Source of the DNA: Bacteroidota bacterium
Lineage (GTDB): Bacteria > Bacteroidota > Bacteroidia > Chitinophagales > Chitinophagaceae
Length of the DNA stretch: 34,025 nt
NCBI GenBank assembly: GCA_013288285.1
Contig: JABDCE010000022.1
Span: 2,864-36,888 of the forward strand
Direction: 5' to 3'
Part shown: positions 32,675 through 34,025 of the stretch, piece after piece
Position numbering within the stretch: the first letter of the stretch is position 1
How the letters are laid out: each line of letters starts with the position of its first letter
Position numbers and translations under genes: made by a program
The notes under the pieces: model-generated
Seen by the model: only the letters and a program-made list of their open reading frames with translations
What the model was told of the DNA's origin: nothing
Databases searched by the model: none

Positions 32675-33864
32675 TCAACTCGCTTGTTGCTCTTCTTCAC
32701 GTACCTGCCGCCGGCTGCCTTCGTAGAGTTCGTATTCCATGAGGCGGCAATCTATGATGCTGGTGTAAAACTCTATTCTGCGTTTTGCTTTTAGCCCTAT
32801 TTTCTTTGCGAGGTCCAGGTTGCCGGTAAATATATATCCCCAGTAACCGCCGCATTTCTTCTTCATAAAATCACCTATCCGGGTGTAGGTGGCTTCCAGT
32901 TCTGATATATTGCCCAGACGCTCACCATATTCCGGATTCATGAACATAACGCCCTTACCACCTTCGGGTACCTCGGTAGCTTCAAAGTCACAAACTGAGA
33001 ATTCTATAATATCCGACACTCCGGCAGCAATGGCATTCTTGCGGGCATTGGCAATAGCCACGTCGCTATAATCCGTGGCAATAATGCGCAATCCGGGGAT
33101 ATCTATGATCTGTTTGTTGAGCGTTTCCATTTCATCCAGGTATACCTGCTCGTCATAACCGGTGAGGTGCATGAAAGCATAATTGAGCCGGAACAGACCA
33201 GGCCTTTGGTTAGTGGCAATGAGTGCGGCTTCTATAGCTACTGTGCCTGAGCCGCACATGGGTTGACGAAGGGCGATGCTTTATCCCAGCGTGTGGCAAG
33301 TATGGTTGCCGCAGCAAGTGCTTCCAGCATTGGCGCACGGCCAGGGATCTTGCGGTAACCATGGCGCGCTAATGAATCTCCCGAAGTGTCAATAAATACT
33401 TCTGCCGACTCGTTTTTCCAGAACAGGTGGACAACTGCACCTGTAAGCTCTGCGCCTGTTGATGGCCGGGTGCCTGTTTTTTCGCGCAGCCGGTCTACTA
33501 TGGCATCTTTTACCCGCAGGTTGGCAAACATGCTGTTGTTGATCGTTTCATTCATCACATTGCTGGTGACGGAGAAATATCCGTTGTCGGGCAATACCTT
33601 TTCCCAGGGATAATTGAGCAGGTTTTTGTAAATATCATCAGCATTTATGGCGTCAAACTGTTTAATGCTATATAGTACCTGGCTGGCGCACCGCAGGTTC
33701 AGGTTCAGTCGTATGCAATCATTAATCGTGCCCTTTAACCGTACTCCGGTCACAAAAGTTTCTTCAGGCTGAAACCCTAATTCTTTAACTTCCTGCTCCA
33801 GGTATGGCGCCAGACGTTTGTTGCAGGTAATAGTAATGGGTGCTGCTGTGGTGTATAAAGACAT
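32675..33864 (-). CDS. THUMP-domain rRNA methyltransferase, RlmL-type, frame-broken
   Basis: The first part (ATG at 33864, down to about 33260) has the ferredoxin-like and THUMP region (ITITCNKRLAPYLEQEVKELG, VNPLR-like VFIDTSGDSLARHGYRK) and reaches the SAM motif as DKASPFVNP. The frame then needs one extra base to continue MCGSGTVAIEAALIA, IIATDYSDVAIANARKNA and the motif IV region MFMNPEYGERLG, ending QQAS. Joined, it is about 396 residues, the normal length for this class I family that methylates guanosine in 23S rRNA. A housekeeping gene broken by one base suggests a consensus error. Motif IV reads NPEY where NPPY is usual. Confidence 0.85.
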
Positions 33865-33910
33865 AAGCAAAGGTATGTCCTAACTAAATGAGAGATTGCC
33901 AAAATGAAAA

Positions 33911-34024
33911 TTATTCCTGAGGTGATCCACCGTTTACAGCGTTTTTGCGAACAGATGCAGAGTCGTTCTTTTTGGGATTGATGTATTTTCTTTTAGGTGC
34001 AGACCAATGGTTTCTTGAATTCTG
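33911..34024 (-). CDS. C-terminal fragment of an unidentified protein at the right edge
   Basis: On the minus strand a frame enters from the right edge and ends at a TAA (33911-33913). It gives 37 residues beginning QNSRNHWSAPKRKYINPKKN and ending GGSPQE. It is basic and low in hydrophobics, like the tail of a soluble protein. The family cannot be told from this length. It precedes the methyltransferase on the same strand by about 46 bases. Confidence 0.5.
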   Translation of the reverse strand, partial: QNSRNHWSAPKRKYINPKKNDSASVRKNAVNGGSPQE

Positions 34025-34025
34025 G

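Overview
The window comes from a Bacteroidota genome, most likely the Chitinophagales/Sphingobacteriia side. The evidence is type IX secretion (T9SS) C-terminal sorting domains on three proteins, SprB-type repeats, lipoproteins with short lipoboxes, a TonB-dependent receptor, DUF4465, DUF5074-like and DUF3050 families, and TAnnTTTG-like promoter elements. No rRNA, tRNA, CRISPR array, insertion sequence or phage module is recognisable.

Layout. 1-3.7 kb: C-terminal part of a TlpA-like thioredoxin protein, a DHFR-fold reductase, an aldo/keto reductase, a DUF3050 protein and a degraded membrane-protein remnant. 3.9-7 kb: a 1037-residue T9SS surface protein with SprB repeats. 7-9.5 kb: a broken short-chain dehydrogenase, then an outer-membrane barrel plus lipoprotein pair. 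9.6-13.3 kb: a nucleoside cluster, with a leftward operon (2OG-Fe(II) oxygenase, cytidine deaminase, CNT transporter) facing a divergent nucleoside phosphorylase. 13.4-19 kb: M90-type peptidase, AHSA1-like protein, fatty-acid desaturase, DUF6629-like membrane protein, a cyclophilin operon, and a 46-residue histidine-rich lipoprotein at 19045-19185. 19.2-23.9 kb: second aldo/keto reductase, kdsA, RlmI-like methyltransferase, an endonuclease/exonuclease/phosphatase lipoprotein and a DinB-like protein.

23.98-29.3 kb is the most interesting block: a cobalamin riboswitch followed by four tightly packed leftward genes, namely a DUF4465 protein with a T9SS tail, a second T9SS-tailed surface protein, a BtuG-like beta-propeller lipoprotein and a BtuB-like TonB receptor. 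It reads as a corrinoid capture system in which two parts leave the cell through T9SS and one as a lipoprotein. 29.4-34 kb: MarR regulator, YhcH/YjgK/YiaL protein, fasciclin protein, TTG-started serine dehydratase, and a THUMP-type rRNA methyltransferase with a broken frame.

Four genes (left edge, SDR near 7200, barrel near 8640, methyltransferase near 33260) are each interrupted by what looks like one missing base, at or beside a short homopolymer. This pattern suggests consensus errors rather than four independent pseudogenes, except that the SDR also lacks its nucleotide-binding glycine motif.
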